Shown: piece after piece, positions 45,746-55,327 of the stretch
Layout: each line of letters begins with the position of its first letter
Numbering within the stretch: position 1 is the first letter of the stretch
NCBI RefSeq assembly: GCF_002205635.1
Contig: NZ_NISJ01000001.1
Location: 124,001 to 188,000, forward strand
Direction: 5' to 3'
Length of the DNA: 64,000 nucleotides
Source: Sphingopyxis witflariensis
Lineage (GTDB): Bacteria; Pseudomonadota; Alphaproteobacteria; Sphingomonadales; Sphingomonadaceae
Notes under the pieces: model-generated
The model's database searches: none
Told to the model about the DNA's origin: nothing
The model's input: only the letters and a program-made list of their open reading frames with translations
Position numbers and translations under genes: made by a program

Positions 45746-47169
45746 TTCACATCCCCTTCGCCGGGCTGGCCGAGTTCGAAATCGCTGACCGGTCGCCGTT
45801 TCGGGTCCATCGCATCGAACATCAACGCGCCGTCGATCCATACCTTTTCCGGGCGGGTGTAGGCGCTGAACGGATTGCCGTTCCACAGCACGACATCGGC
45901 CATCTTGCCGGGTTTCAAACTGCCAGTCTTGTCGCCGATCCCCAATGCTTTCGCGGGATTATACGACAGCCATGTCCACGCCTGTTCGTCGCTGATCTGC
46001 ATTCCCATGCGGCGGCCGGCCTTCAGCGCCTTCGCCGCCTCCTGATTGAGCCGCTGAATCTGGTTCGCGTCATCCGAATGGACGATCGTGCACGCGCCGG
46101 CCTTGTACGTCAGCGCGACATTTTCGGGCACGCTGTCATAGGCCTCCATCTTGAAGCCCCACCAGTCGGCCCAAAGCGCGCCGCAAATGCCTTCCGCCTT
46201 GAGCAGATCGGCGATCTTATAGGCTTCGACGGCGTGGTGGAAGGTCGACACCTTATAGCCAAATTCCTTGCTCATATCGATCACCAGCGCCATTTCGTCG
46301 GCGCGGTAGCAATGATTGTGGACGAGAATTTCGCCCGACAGCACCCCCGCAAGCGTTTCCATCGCAAGGTCGCGGTCGACTGCCTTTCCGTCGTCCATCT
46401 TCTTCTTATAGGCGGCGGCCTTTGCCCAGGTCGCACGGTTGACCGCGAAATTGCCCATGCGGGTCGAGGGCATCCGCCCCTTGGCACCGTAAACGCGCTT
46501 CGGATTTTCGCCGCACGCCATTTTCAGGCCATAGGGCGCGCCGGGGAATTTCATCCCCTGCACCGTGCGCGACGGCACATTCTTCAGCGTAACCGAACGG
46601 CCGCCCATCAGGTTCGCGCTGCCCGGCAGGATTTGCAGGCTGGTCACGCCGCCATTGGCGAGCGCGCGGCTGAAACCCGGATCCTGCGGCCAGACACTAT
46701 GTTCGGTCCAGACTTCGGGGGTGGTCGGGCTGGTCGCCTCATTGCCGTCATCATGTGCGTCGACGCTGGGCGAGGGATAATCGCCCAAGTGGCTGTGAAT
46801 ATCGATGACACCGGGGGTGACGAACTTGCCGGTGCCGTCAAAGACCGCGACATCGCCCACCGGGATCGGCGTGTCGGGGCCGCCGACGCGCTCAACCTTG
46901 CCGTTCACCAGCAGGATCGTCCCATTGTCGATCCGCCCGCCCTCACCGTCGAAGATGGTCACATTGCGGACCGCCGTGACCCGCCCCGCATAGGGCTTGT
47001 AAGTCGACGGATAGGGATCCTTGTTGAACTTGACCGGCTTGTCGGCGGTTGCGGCGGGCTTGTCGCCCGCCGAATTCGCTTCGCCGCCGCCCGATGTTCC
47101 AGTGGCCGCACAACCGGCGAACGCCAGCGACACCGCAGCCAGCAGGCTGCCCTTCACACCCCGGATCAT
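45742..47169 (-). CDS. Secreted lipoprotein amidohydrolase (metal site intact)
   Basis: A 475-residue amidohydrolase anchored by a lipobox (LAFAGCAAT, Cys20). Metal ligands appear intact: HSH at 125-127 in VIDIHSHLGD, histidines in VHNHCYRADEM and FHHAVEAYK, and the aspartate in VHSDDANQ. This branch contains periplasmic dipeptidases, prolidase-like and imidazolonepropionase-like enzymes; the substrate is not known. It is encoded 2 nt after a POT peptide transporter gene, supporting a role in peptide or peptide-like nutrient use. Confidence 0.88.
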   Translation of the reverse strand: MIRGVKGSLLAAVSLAFAGCAATGTSGGGEANSAGDKPAATADKPVKFNKDPYPSTYKPYAGRVTAVRNVTIFDGEGGRIDNGTILLVNGKVERVGGPDTPIPVGDVAVFDGTGKFVTPGVIDIHSHLGDYPSPSVDAHDDGNEATSPTTPEVWTEHSVWPQDPGFSRALANGGVTSLQILPGSANLMGGRSVTLKNVPSRTVQGMKFPGAPYGLKMACGENPKRVYGAKGRMPSTRMGNFAVNRATWAKAAAYKKKMDDGKAVDRDLAMETLAGVLSGEILVHNHCYRADEMALVIDMSKEFGYKVSTFHHAVEAYKIADLLKAEGICGALWADWWGFKMEAYDSVPENVALTYKAGACTIVHSDDANQIQRLNQEAAKALKAGRRMGMQISDEQAWTWLSYNPAKALGIGDKTGSLKPGKMADVVLWNGNPFSAYTRPEKVWIDGALMFDAMDPKRRPVSDFELGQPGEGDVK

Positions 47170-47171
47170 AT

Positions 47172-48755
47172 TTACGCCCCCTTGGCTTCAGGATGAATGC
47201 CCGCAGCCTGCGCTTCGCCAATCTCGCCCTGTCCGGCAAGCGCATCGGCATCGCTGAGAGTGTCGAGGTGCATCAGCTTCTTGATCAGCGGCGACACGAC
47301 GATCACCAGGACGCCAAAGCCGACGGCATAAAGTCCGATCGTGCTGTAGACGTCGAGCACCAGTGCCTTGCCGGCCCCCTCACCGCTCGCCTTTTCCGAC
47401 CCCGTAGCGGCCGCAATCAAACCAGCGACGAAATTGCCGGTGGCCGAGGCGAAGAACCAGGTGCCCATGATCAGCGACGCCATATGCGCGGGCGCCAACC
47501 GGTTCATCGCGCTGAGCCCGACCGGGGACAGGCAAAGTTCACCCATGGTGTGGAACAGATAGATGAGGAAGATGAAGAGAACCGGGGTCGCATTGCCCAT
47601 GCCGACCGCTTCGGCGCCCCATTTGAGGGCGTAGAAGCCCAGCCCGAGCTGGAGCATCGCGAGGCCGAACTTGACCGGGGTCGACGGCTCCATGCCGCGG
47701 CGGCCAAGCCAGGTCCACAGCGCCGCGAACAGCGGCGCGAGCAGAACGATATAGATGGCGTTGATCGACTGGAACACCGACGCCGGAACATTGCCGCGAT
47801 CGACATAGCGGTCGGTGAAGAGATTGAGCGACGAGCCCGCCTGTTCGAACAGGGCCCAGAACAGGATCGACCCGAGGATCAGGAACATCGCGGCAAAGAT
47901 GCGGTCGCGGTCTTCGCGGGGCAGTTTGATTACTGCCGTACCGATGACATAGGCGACGAGGATCAGACCGGCGAGGCCGAGCAGCGTCCCGACCAGCGCC
48001 TGGTTCTGCACCAGCCACCAGCAGATGACGACGGCGCCGAGGCCGACGAGATAGAGCAGCCATTCGAACTTGATGCCAAACTTCTTCTCGGCGAGCTTCG
48101 CGGGATTTTCAGGCTCGCCGCGGCCGAGCAGAAGCGGCTTGAAGACGACGAACACGATCAGGCCGGCGAGCATACCGAAGCCTGCTGCACCGAAACCATA
48201 GGCCCAGCCGTAAACTTCGCCCAGATAGCCGCAAAGCAGCGAACCGATCGCCGCACCGAGATTAATTCCCATGTAGAAAATGGTGTAAGCGCCATCGCGG
48301 CGCACGTCGGTGCGCGGATAAAGCTGTCCGACGATCACCGAAATATTGGCTTTCAGGAAGCCCGAACCGACGATGATGAAGGCAAGCGCGAGCCAGAAGA
48401 TGCTCAGGCTGGCCGGATCCTGTCCGCCATCGCCCTCGAACCCCATGATGAAATGGCCGAAGGTCAGCAATATGGCGCCGTAGAGCACCGCCTTTCGCTG
48501 CCCAAGCCAGCGGTCTGCAAGATAACCGCCGAGGACCGGGGTGATGTAGACGAGCGCGGTATAAGCGCCATAGATGACACCAGCCTCGCCGTCAGAGAAA
48601 AGCCAGTGCTTGGTCAGGTAGAAGATCAGGAGTGCGCGCATCCCGTAATAGGAAAAACGCTCCCACATCTCCGCGAAAAAGAGGACGAACAGGCCCTTCG
48701 GGTGGCCGAGAAACGTCCCGGCGGCATCCCCGTGCTGGGCATAGGCTTTGGTCAT
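47172..48755 (-). CDS. POT family proton-coupled peptide transporter
   Basis: A 527-residue major facilitator of the POT/PTR family with 14 predicted helices. The proton-coupling ExxER motif is in AEMWERFSYYGMRALL (helix 1), and the family signature FYMGINLGAAIGSLLCGYLGE is present. It imports di- and tripeptides. It is the first gene of a leftward operon with two amidohydrolases. The coding region ends with a long soluble tail. Confidence 0.93.
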   Translation of the reverse strand: MTKAYAQHGDAAGTFLGHPKGLFVLFFAEMWERFSYYGMRALLIFYLTKHWLFSDGEAGVIYGAYTALVYITPVLGGYLADRWLGQRKAVLYGAILLTFGHFIMGFEGDGGQDPASLSIFWLALAFIIVGSGFLKANISVIVGQLYPRTDVRRDGAYTIFYMGINLGAAIGSLLCGYLGEVYGWAYGFGAAGFGMLAGLIVFVVFKPLLLGRGEPENPAKLAEKKFGIKFEWLLYLVGLGAVVICWWLVQNQALVGTLLGLAGLILVAYVIGTAVIKLPREDRDRIFAAMFLILGSILFWALFEQAGSSLNLFTDRYVDRGNVPASVFQSINAIYIVLLAPLFAALWTWLGRRGMEPSTPVKFGLAMLQLGLGFYALKWGAEAVGMGNATPVLFIFLIYLFHTMGELCLSPVGLSAMNRLAPAHMASLIMGTWFFASATGNFVAGLIAAATGSEKASGEGAGKALVLDVYSTIGLYAVGFGVLVIVVSPLIKKLMHLDTLSDADALAGQGEIGEAQAAGIHPEAKGA

Positions 48756-48886
48756 GGCGACCCTTCCCTGATATTTGGTTGCTTGGCCCCCTCGAAACGG
48801 GGAGCGGATGGAGCAACCCTAGCGCGAAAATTGCGTATGGGAAGAATCTAATTGCGTGTGAAACCGGTTGTGCAGGGCCGAAAATT

Positions 48887-48905
48887 GTTGCGAACCATTC
48901 GCAAC
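48887..48905. promoter_or_regulatory. Palindrome between peptide transporter and nitroreductase genes
   Basis: Perfect dyad GTTGCGAA-CCA-TTCGCAAC, 39 nt before the nitroreductase start, plus two nearby direct copies of ATTGCGT-TG. It looks like a repressor or activator operator for one or both divergent genes; the regulator is unknown. Confidence 0.45.
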
Positions 48906-48943
48906 ACTTGCGTTGCGGCGCCAAAAACGCCACATGGCACACC

Positions 48944-49525
48944 ATGTTCAACGATCGCTCCTCGCTGCTCGCCCATCTCGCCACCCGCCGCTCGGGCAAG
49001 GCCCGCGACATGATCGCGCCCGGACCCGATGCCGCCGAACTGCAAGAGATTATTGCGCTGTCGCTGCGCACCCCCGATCATGGCAAGCTCGCACCCTGGC
49101 GCATCGTCACGGTCGCTGCCGAGCAACGCGAGGCCCTTGCGGCCTTGCTCAAACAGGCCTGGATATCTGAAAATCCCGGTGCGGCGGGAATGGACCTGTC
49201 GGCGCTCGACCAGTTCGCGCAGCAGGCACCCACCCTGCTCGTTCTTCTGTCGACACCCGTCCCCGGCAGCAAGGTTCCGGTGTGGGAACAGCAGATGTCG
49301 GCGGGCGCGGTGGGCATGAACCTGCTCCATGCCGCGCATGCGCATGGCTATGTCGGCAGCTGGTTGACCGGCTGGGCGGCCTATAACCCCCACGTCGCCG
49401 CTGCATTCGGTGCGGGCGAAGGCGATACGATCGTTGGCTATTTCTTTCTGGGCACCGCAGCCAGAGAGCTGGATGAGCGTCCGCGCCCCGAATATGACGA
49501 TGTGGTCGGGCCCTGGGAAATATAG
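48944..49525 (+). CDS. Nitroreductase family protein (YdjA-like)
   Basis: A 193-residue flavoprotein of the nitroreductase family, short YdjA/TdsD-like branch. Visible FMN contacts are RRSGKARDM, LRTPDHGKLAPWR and SAGAVGMNLLHAAHAHGYVGSW, with the closing GYFFLGT. It reduces nitro compounds or quinones with NAD(P)H; the natural substrate is unknown. ATG 48944 was chosen because the frame upstream of it lies antisense to the peptide transporter. Confidence 0.87.
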   Translation: MFNDRSSLLAHLATRRSGKARDMIAPGPDAAELQEIIALSLRTPDHGKLAPWRIVTVAAEQREALAALLKQAWISENPGAAGMDLSALDQFAQQAPTLLVLLSTPVPGSKVPVWEQQMSAGAVGMNLLHAAHAHGYVGSWLTGWAAYNPHVAAAFGAGEGDTIVGYFFLGTAARELDERPRPEYDDVVGPWEI

Positions 49526-49561
49526 TTTCAACGAAAACCCGGCTTTTGTAACGACACGCGT

Positions 49562-49590
49562 TTGACTGTGCTGCTGTCTTATGGCATTAA
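49562..49590 (+). promoter_or_regulatory. Likely promoter of the GntR gene
   Basis: TTGACT (49562-49567) and CATTAA (49585-49590) are 17 nt apart. A start about 7 nt later would fall on the ATG at 49597, so the mRNA may be leaderless. Confidence 0.5.
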
Positions 49591-49596
49591 GGCGGC

Positions 49597-49944
49597 ATGC
49601 TCGATCAGTCCAAACCCGTGTACCAACGCTTGCGCGACGTGATCGCCAACGCGATTCTCGATGGCCAGTTTCGCGACGGCGACATACTTCCGTCGGTGCG
49701 TTCGCTCGCGGCCGAGCAGGGCGCCAATCCGCTGACCGTCGCCAAGGCCTATCAGACCTTTCAGGACGAAGGTCTGGTGATCGTGAAGCGCGGGGTCGGC
49801 ATGTTCGTCGCGCCGGGCGCGACCGACCGGCTGCGCAGCCTGATGCGCGAAGATTTCCTGACCAATGTGTGGCCGCCGGTCGCCGAGCAGATGCGCCGCA
49901 TCGGCCTCGACGCGCGGACTTTGCTGGATATAGCCGACGCTTAA
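49597..49944 (+). CDS. Small GntR family regulator (YtrA type)
   Basis: A 115-residue regulator: GntR winged helix-turn-helix (PVYQRLRDVIANAILDGQF to VRSLAAEQGANPLTVAKAYQ) with only a short helical tail, as in the YtrA subfamily. Such regulators usually sit before an ABC transporter; here the neighbours are a nitroreductase upstream and convergent prsT downstream, so its target is not evident. There is only weak AAGG near the start. Confidence 0.87.
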   Translation: MLDQSKPVYQRLRDVIANAILDGQFRDGDILPSVRSLAAEQGANPLTVAKAYQTFQDEGLVIVKRGVGMFVAPGATDRLRSLMREDFLTNVWPPVAEQMRRIGLDARTLLDIADA

Positions 49945-49979
49945 CCGTCGCCCCGGCGAAGGCGGGCAACGAACTTATC

Positions 49980-51824
49980 CTACCGTCCGATCTGCGCCGC
50001 CTTGTCGCGCAGATCTGCCGCAGCTTGGGCATCGCCGCCCTGCGCCAAAAGATCGGCGTAGAAATTCATGATTTCACCATTCAGCGGCTGGAGCCGATAG
50101 GCCCGCGCGATCAGTGGCAGCGCGCGGTCGCGATTGCCCTTTGTCGCCCAGGCCCGCGCGAGTTCGCGCAGAATCACGACATCGCGGCTGCCGATACGGC
50201 GGCGGACACGCTCGAAATGATCGATCGCCTGATCCCAATGTTTGATGTCCATCGCCAGATGGCCCGCCAGCCGGTCGGCAGCGATGCTCGACGGCTGACT
50301 GCCCCGCAGCGCGAGAATCGCGGCGCCCGACCCCGCGGGATCGCCCGCGCGATACAGCGCATTGGCAAGGCGCAGGGTCGTGCGCTCACTTGCGTCGAGC
50401 GCGCGTGCGGCGCGAAACGCCTCGACCGCCAGGCCAAAACGGCCGCCCGCCAGCGCGGCGTCGCCAAGGAGGATATGCGCGTCGGCGACCCCGCGATTCG
50501 CATCGCGTAGCCGCGCCGCGCGTTCGATCGCGCGGGCGGCGTTGCCCGCCGCGATATCGGCCGAAATCGCCGGGACCGCATGCACCGGGTTCAGCGGCTC
50601 GGCGTCAGCGAGCGCCGTGAGCAACCCATAATCCTCATCGACCGCGAACGGCGCTGCGTCGCCCCGGGTCAGCGTCGCCGCCCGCGCCAGATAGGCGGAT
50701 GCTTCGCCCTGTCGCCCCAGTTCGGCCGCAACGCGCGCCGCGAGCAGCAGCGACCAGCTGTCGGCATCGGCCCGATCGACAATCGGGGCCAGTGCGTCGG
50801 CGGCAGCAACGGCATCGCCGTCGGACCAATCAGCGACCGCGAGAATCCGCCGCGCGGTCATATTGTCCGGCTGGTCGGCCAACAGCCGCTCGGCCCAGGT
50901 CGCCGCCACCGCCTCGCCGCCCAATTCCAGCTCGACGACAGCGCTCAGCAGCATGAACCCCGGTACATCGTCCATCGCGCCGCGCGTCCGCTGCAACAGG
51001 CTGCGCGCCAATCGGTAATTGTCGGCGCGCGCAGCAAGCACCGCCTGCAGATAATAGATGCGCGGCTCTCCGGGGACGAGCGTCGAGGCATGGCGCAGCG
51101 CACCGAGCATCTCGCGATAGCGGCCAAGGTCGCCCAGAACCGCGGCCTGATCGATCAGCGCCCCGGCATTGTCGGGATCGGCCACCAGCGCCGCGTCATA
51201 CCAGGGGAGCGCGGCGTTCAGGCCTTGCTCGGTGCGGATCAGACTCGCCTTATAGGCCAGCGCCGGGCTGTTGTTTTTGTCGAGCTCGATCGCATAGTCG
51301 ATCGCATCGCGCGCGCCGAGCGTGTCGGCATTGGCATCGCGAAAGCGCGCAACATCGACCCACAAAGCGGCATCGCGCGGCAGCTCGTTTACCGCGCGGT
51401 CATAGGCTTCGCGCGCAGCGCCGATGTCGCCATTGGCGAGGTGAACATTGCCCGCGACCCACGCGGCTTCGCCGATCATTTCGGGGATGATCGGCCCGGC
51501 GTCGAGCGTCTGAAGCGCCCGGCTGCCGTCGCCCTGCATCGCATAGGCGCGCGCGAGCAACGGACGCAGCGCGGCTTCCTTGCCGCCTGCGTCGATCGCG
51601 CCTTTCACCGCCGCTTCGGCCGCCACGCCGTCGCCGAGCCCAAAAGCAACGCGTGCCAGCTGGATACGTTCGGCGATCGCCTGCGGATTGTCGGCGATGG
51701 CATCGTGCAGCGCAATGCGCCGGTCTTCAAGCATCTGGCGCGGCGCCTCCGGGCGCGCGCCATCGCATCCGGCGAGCATCACCGCGAGCGGCAGCACGCC
51801 CGCCCAGAAGCGCCGGCAGATCAT
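49980..51824 (-). CDS. prsT: XrtA/PEP-CTERM system TPR lipoprotein PrsT
   Basis: A 614-residue lipoprotein (lipobox VMLAGCDG, cysteine near 20) built of tandem tetratricopeptide repeats along its whole length, for example residues around AREAYDRAVNELPRDAALW. PrsT is encoded beside PrsK and PrsR in XrtA/PEP-CTERM exopolysaccharide loci and probably assembles export components in the periplasm. The ATG directly follows the prsR stop with no gap. Assignment rests on TPR content, lipobox and strict context. Confidence 0.87.
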   Translation of the reverse strand: MICRRFWAGVLPLAVMLAGCDGARPEAPRQMLEDRRIALHDAIADNPQAIAERIQLARVAFGLGDGVAAEAAVKGAIDAGGKEAALRPLLARAYAMQGDGSRALQTLDAGPIIPEMIGEAAWVAGNVHLANGDIGAAREAYDRAVNELPRDAALWVDVARFRDANADTLGARDAIDYAIELDKNNSPALAYKASLIRTEQGLNAALPWYDAALVADPDNAGALIDQAAVLGDLGRYREMLGALRHASTLVPGEPRIYYLQAVLAARADNYRLARSLLQRTRGAMDDVPGFMLLSAVVELELGGEAVAATWAERLLADQPDNMTARRILAVADWSDGDAVAAADALAPIVDRADADSWSLLLAARVAAELGRQGEASAYLARAATLTRGDAAPFAVDEDYGLLTALADAEPLNPVHAVPAISADIAAGNAARAIERAARLRDANRGVADAHILLGDAALAGGRFGLAVEAFRAARALDASERTTLRLANALYRAGDPAGSGAAILALRGSQPSSIAADRLAGHLAMDIKHWDQAIDHFERVRRRIGSRDVVILRELARAWATKGNRDRALPLIARAYRLQPLNGEIMNFYADLLAQGGDAQAAADLRDKAAQIGR

Positions 51825-53201
51825 TCAGGCATGCATCCGATATTGTTTGAGCAGATCGTAGAGCGTCGGGCGGCTGATCCCGAGCAGCTTTGCCGCAAGC
51901 GAGATATTGCCCTCGCTCTGCATCATCGCGCGGCGGATCGCGACACGGTCGGCCGCCTCGCGCGCGCTGCGCAGGTTGAGCCAGGTCTCGTCGCCCTCCC
52001 CGTCCGCCCCCGCCATGTCGAGGTCCTCGCGCATCACCAGCTTGCCGTCGGCCATGATCACGGCGCGCTTGATGCGGTTTTCGAGCTCGCGGACATTGCC
52101 CGGCCAGCGCGCTTCGTCGATCGCCTGCAGCGCATCAGGCGCGAAGCCGCGCACCGCGGGGTTCATTTCGGGCGCATATTGGTGGAGGAAGTGGCGCGCG
52201 AGCAACACCGCGTCGCCCGGCCGTTCGGCGAGCGACGGAATCTTCACGACCATTTCGGCGAGCCGGTAATAAAGATCGTCGCGAAAGCCGCCGTCGGCGA
52301 TCATCGCATCGAGATCGCGGTGGGTTGCGCACACAATGCGCGTATCGACCGCAATCGCCTTGCGCCCGCCGATGCGCTCGATCGTGCGCTCCTGCAAAAA
52401 GCGCAGCAGCTTGACCTGAAGCGGCAACGGGATGTCGCCGACCTCGTCGAGAAACAGGGTGCCGCCATGCGCCAGCTCGATCTTGCCCTCGGTCGTCTTC
52501 ACCGCCCCGGTGAACGCGCCCTTCTCATGCCCGAACAGCTCGCTTTCGAGCAGATTTTCGGGGATGGCGGCGCAGTTAATCGCGACGAACGCCCCGTCGC
52601 GGCGTCCGCTCGCCTCGTGCAGCCCGCGCGCGAGCAATTCCTTGCCGGTGCCGCTCGCGCCCAGCAGCATCACCGAAACGCCCAGATTGGCGACGCGCTC
52701 GATCATCCGCGCGACCTTCGCCATTTCGGGCGCGCCCGTGATCATCCCGCCCAGCACGCGATTGTCGCTCGCCCCCTGACCGGCCAGCCGCGCATTCTCG
52801 ACCTCAAGATCGCGAACATGGAAAGCGCGGCGAACGATTAGTCCCAATTCGTCGATATCAATCGGCTTTTGGTAAAAGTCCCACGCGCCATTCGCGATCG
52901 CGGTGAGCGCGCTCGCGCGCTCGCCATGACCGGACACGACAATGATTTTCGTATCGGGCTTGAGCTCAAGGAGCGCCGTCAGCGTCCGAAATCCCTCCCG
53001 CGTCCCGTCGGGATCAGGCGGCAGGCCAAGGTCGAGCGTCACGACCTCCGGCTCTTCGGCACGCAGCAGATTGATCGCACTGTCATGATCGCCGGCAATC
53101 AGCACCTGATAGCCGTCATAGGCCCATTTGAGCTGCGCCTGCAGCCCCGCGTCATCCTCGATCACCAGCAATTTTCTTGGGCTCGTGCCGCTCTCGCTCA
53201 T
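51825..53201 (-). CDS. prsR: PEP-CTERM-box response regulator PrsR
   Basis: A 458-residue NtrC-type activator: receiver domain (phospho-acceptor in [14 protein letters not shown]), AAA+ domain with GASGTGKE, the intact sigma-54 loop GAFTGA, Walker B FLDEVGD, and a Fis-type helix-turn-helix ([19 protein letters not shown]). Known PrsR activates sigma-54 promoters of PEP-CTERM genes. Its ATG overlaps the prsK stop by 4 nt, so kinase and regulator are coupled. The open frame upstream overlaps prsK and is not used. Confidence 0.93.
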   Translation of the reverse strand: MSESGTSPRKLLVIEDDAGLQAQLKWAYDGYQVLIAGDHDSAINLLRAEEPEVVTLDLGLPPDPDGTREGFRTLTALLELKPDTKIIVVSGHGERASALTAIANGAWDFYQKPIDIDELGLIVRRAFHVRDLEVENARLAGQGASDNRVLGGMITGAPEMAKVARMIERVANLGVSVMLLGASGTGKELLARGLHEASGRRDGAFVAINCAAIPENLLESELFGHEKGAFTGAVKTTEGKIELAHGGTLFLDEVGDIPLPLQVKLLRFLQERTIERIGGRKAIAVDTRIVCATHRDLDAMIADGGFRDDLYYRLAEMVVKIPSLAERPGDAVLLARHFLHQYAPEMNPAVRGFAPDALQAIDEARWPGNVRELENRIKRAVIMADGKLVMREDLDMAGADGEGDETWLNLRSAREAADRVAIRRAMMQSEGNISLAAKLLGISRPTLYDLLKQYRMHA

Positions 53202-55324
53202 TTCGATCCCACTTTCCTCATATGGCCGGCGGACGGCGGATCGCTGTGCGCCTCGGCCAGCGGCAGCCACAGGGTGAAGTTGCTGCCGCGCCCGGGTTCG
53301 CTCGCCACCTCGATCGTGCCGCCCATCGCCTGCGCCAGTCCCAGCGCCTCGAACGCGCCAAGGCCGAAACCCGCCTCCTTGGTCGAGACGAAGGGCTTGA
53401 ACAGCTCGTCGCGGATGAAGGTGGGGGTCATGCCCTTGCCCTGATCGATCACATCGATGCGCCCCCGCCCCTGTTCGGCGACGGCGATCACCTGCACGGG
53501 CGTGTCGGGCGCCGAAGCATCGATCGCATTGGCGACCAGATGCTGGACGATCTGCTGAATCGAGGCCGCATCGCCCCATGCGGCGAGCCCGGCCTGACAG
53601 CCCGTGAACAGCGCGCGGCGAGGCTGCGCCTCCGCAGCTACGGCTTTCAGCAAGGGCTCGATCAAGGTTCGCTCGACCGACGCCGCACGCCCACGCTCGC
53701 GCGGCGACAGACGCTGGAGCAGGTCGCTGAGCCGCCCGGCAGAGATTTTCAGCGTCTGGACCATGTCGGCACGAAACTCGGGATTGTCGGCGTGGCGTTC
53801 GGCATTGCGCGCGAGCAGCGAGAGCTGGCTCGCCAGATTCTTGATGTCGTGCATGATGAAGGCAAAGCGGCGATTAAACTCATCGAAGCGCCGGGCTTCG
53901 GACAAGGCCTGCTGGCTTTGCGATTCGGCGAGATAGCTTGCCGCCTGCTGTCCCGCGATGCGCAGCACGTCGAGATCTTCCCAGTCGAGCGCGCGCGACA
54001 CCGCCGGGCGGTGGAGTATCACGACCGCGATCATGCGCTGAAAATGCAGCACGGGAACCACAACCCAGGCACGCAGGTCGGCGAGCAGCCAGCCGGGGAT
54101 CGCCAGATCCTCTGCCGCACTATTCTGGCCGCGCCGCTGCGCGTCGAGATCGACAATGTGCCGCGTTTCCTGGAGCATGAAGGCCGAGCGCAGCGACAGC
54201 GTCGCTCCCTCCTCGGAGGCGGTTGGCCAGTGCCACTGGTCGGCAACGCGAAAACCGCCCAACGCATCGGGCAACATCAAAAGCGCACCGGGACTGCCGG
54301 TCAATTCGGCCAGCGCCTTGGCGACGCGGCGATGGAGGCCCAGGCCATCCTCTCCGTCGCCCTGCCCGCCCTCGCGCGCCAGCGTCGCGGTGAAGCGCAT
54401 CCATTCGGCCCGATAATCATAGCGATGTTCAAAGAAATGCTTGGTGATCATCACCGACAGCCACGCGCGTGCGCGCGCCGACAGGAACAACAGCCCCCCC
54501 GATCCCAGCGCGACGATCAGGAAGAGCCCCTGCGCCAAATTGCCGTAGTCGCCGCCAATCAAGCGCGCGACGGCGCCCGCCAGACCGATCAGGATCAGAT
54601 AGACCGCGACGGCCAGCAGGATGATCGTCCGCATCGCCGCCGGGCGCGACAGGCGCATCCGTTCGCGGCCGATATCCATCGCGGCGACGACAAAAATCGG
54701 CAGGATCAACAGCGCGACGGCAGGTTGCAGCAGGATCAGTGTCAGGGCGGGTTTGCCGGTCAGCGCGCCGATCAACTGGGCGTTGAGTTCATAGGCCCAG
54801 AGCATCGCAAAGCCGCCTGCGACGGCCAGGACCGGGGTGCGCAGGCCCGAACCGCCACGCCGCACGCCGATATCGACGACCAGCAGCCCGCCCACCGCAA
54901 CGATCATTGCGGCATTCGCCAGCCCCGTCGCCAGCCAGGCGCCGCCCGCGCCGCCAACACCCCAATGGGCGGCGGTGCCCAGCGACAAGGTGATCAGGCA
55001 CGTCGTCGCGAGGAGCCGCTGGATCAGAAGCAGCGACCGCGACATCGGCGCTTGAGGCGTCCAGAAAGTGCCGCTGATCCAGACCAGCATGGCGAGGTCG
55101 CGGAGCGCCTGCGCCACCAGCGCCTGCGACGATCCCGGGGAAAAGACATAGAGCGCGGCGCACCACAGCGCCGTCGCGGCTGCGGCTCCGACGAGACGGC
55201 CGGGCACCGGCATCAGCGCCGCCATCCCCCCGCGAACCCGCGTCAACAACCACAGGGTGACGCCGGAAAAGCCCACCAGCGCCAAGCCGGACAGGAGATG
55301 CGACAGACCCGCGAGCGCCATCAT
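53198..55324 (-). CDS. prsK: XrtA/PEP-CTERM system histidine kinase PrsK
   Basis: A 708-residue sensor kinase. About ten membrane helices fill residues 1-290, then a GAF-like region (about 310-480), and the kinase core with H-box FIMHDIKNLASQL, N-box VANAIDAS and G-box GFGLGAFEALG. It should autophosphorylate and pass the phosphate to PrsR. Stimulus unknown. It is 3 nt downstream of the sugar transferase gene and overlaps prsR. Confidence 0.93.
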   Translation of the reverse strand: MMALAGLSHLLSGLALVGFSGVTLWLLTRVRGGMAALMPVPGRLVGAAAATALWCAALYVFSPGSSQALVAQALRDLAMLVWISGTFWTPQAPMSRSLLLIQRLLATTCLITLSLGTAAHWGVGGAGGAWLATGLANAAMIVAVGGLLVVDIGVRRGGSGLRTPVLAVAGGFAMLWAYELNAQLIGALTGKPALTLILLQPAVALLILPIFVVAAMDIGRERMRLSRPAAMRTIILLAVAVYLILIGLAGAVARLIGGDYGNLAQGLFLIVALGSGGLLFLSARARAWLSVMITKHFFEHRYDYRAEWMRFTATLAREGGQGDGEDGLGLHRRVAKALAELTGSPGALLMLPDALGGFRVADQWHWPTASEEGATLSLRSAFMLQETRHIVDLDAQRRGQNSAAEDLAIPGWLLADLRAWVVVPVLHFQRMIAVVILHRPAVSRALDWEDLDVLRIAGQQAASYLAESQSQQALSEARRFDEFNRRFAFIMHDIKNLASQLSLLARNAERHADNPEFRADMVQTLKISAGRLSDLLQRLSPRERGRAASVERTLIEPLLKAVAAEAQPRRALFTGCQAGLAAWGDAASIQQIVQHLVANAIDASAPDTPVQVIAVAEQGRGRIDVIDQGKGMTPTFIRDELFKPFVSTKEAGFGLGAFEALGLAQAMGGTIEVASEPGRGSNFTLWLPLAEAHSDPPSAGHMRKVGSK

Positions 55325-55327
55325 GGC

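Noticed and set aside
50580-52841. A 753-codon open frame on the plus strand
   Set aside because: It is antisense to prsT and prsR, which carry clear lipobox, TPR, receiver and AAA+ motifs.
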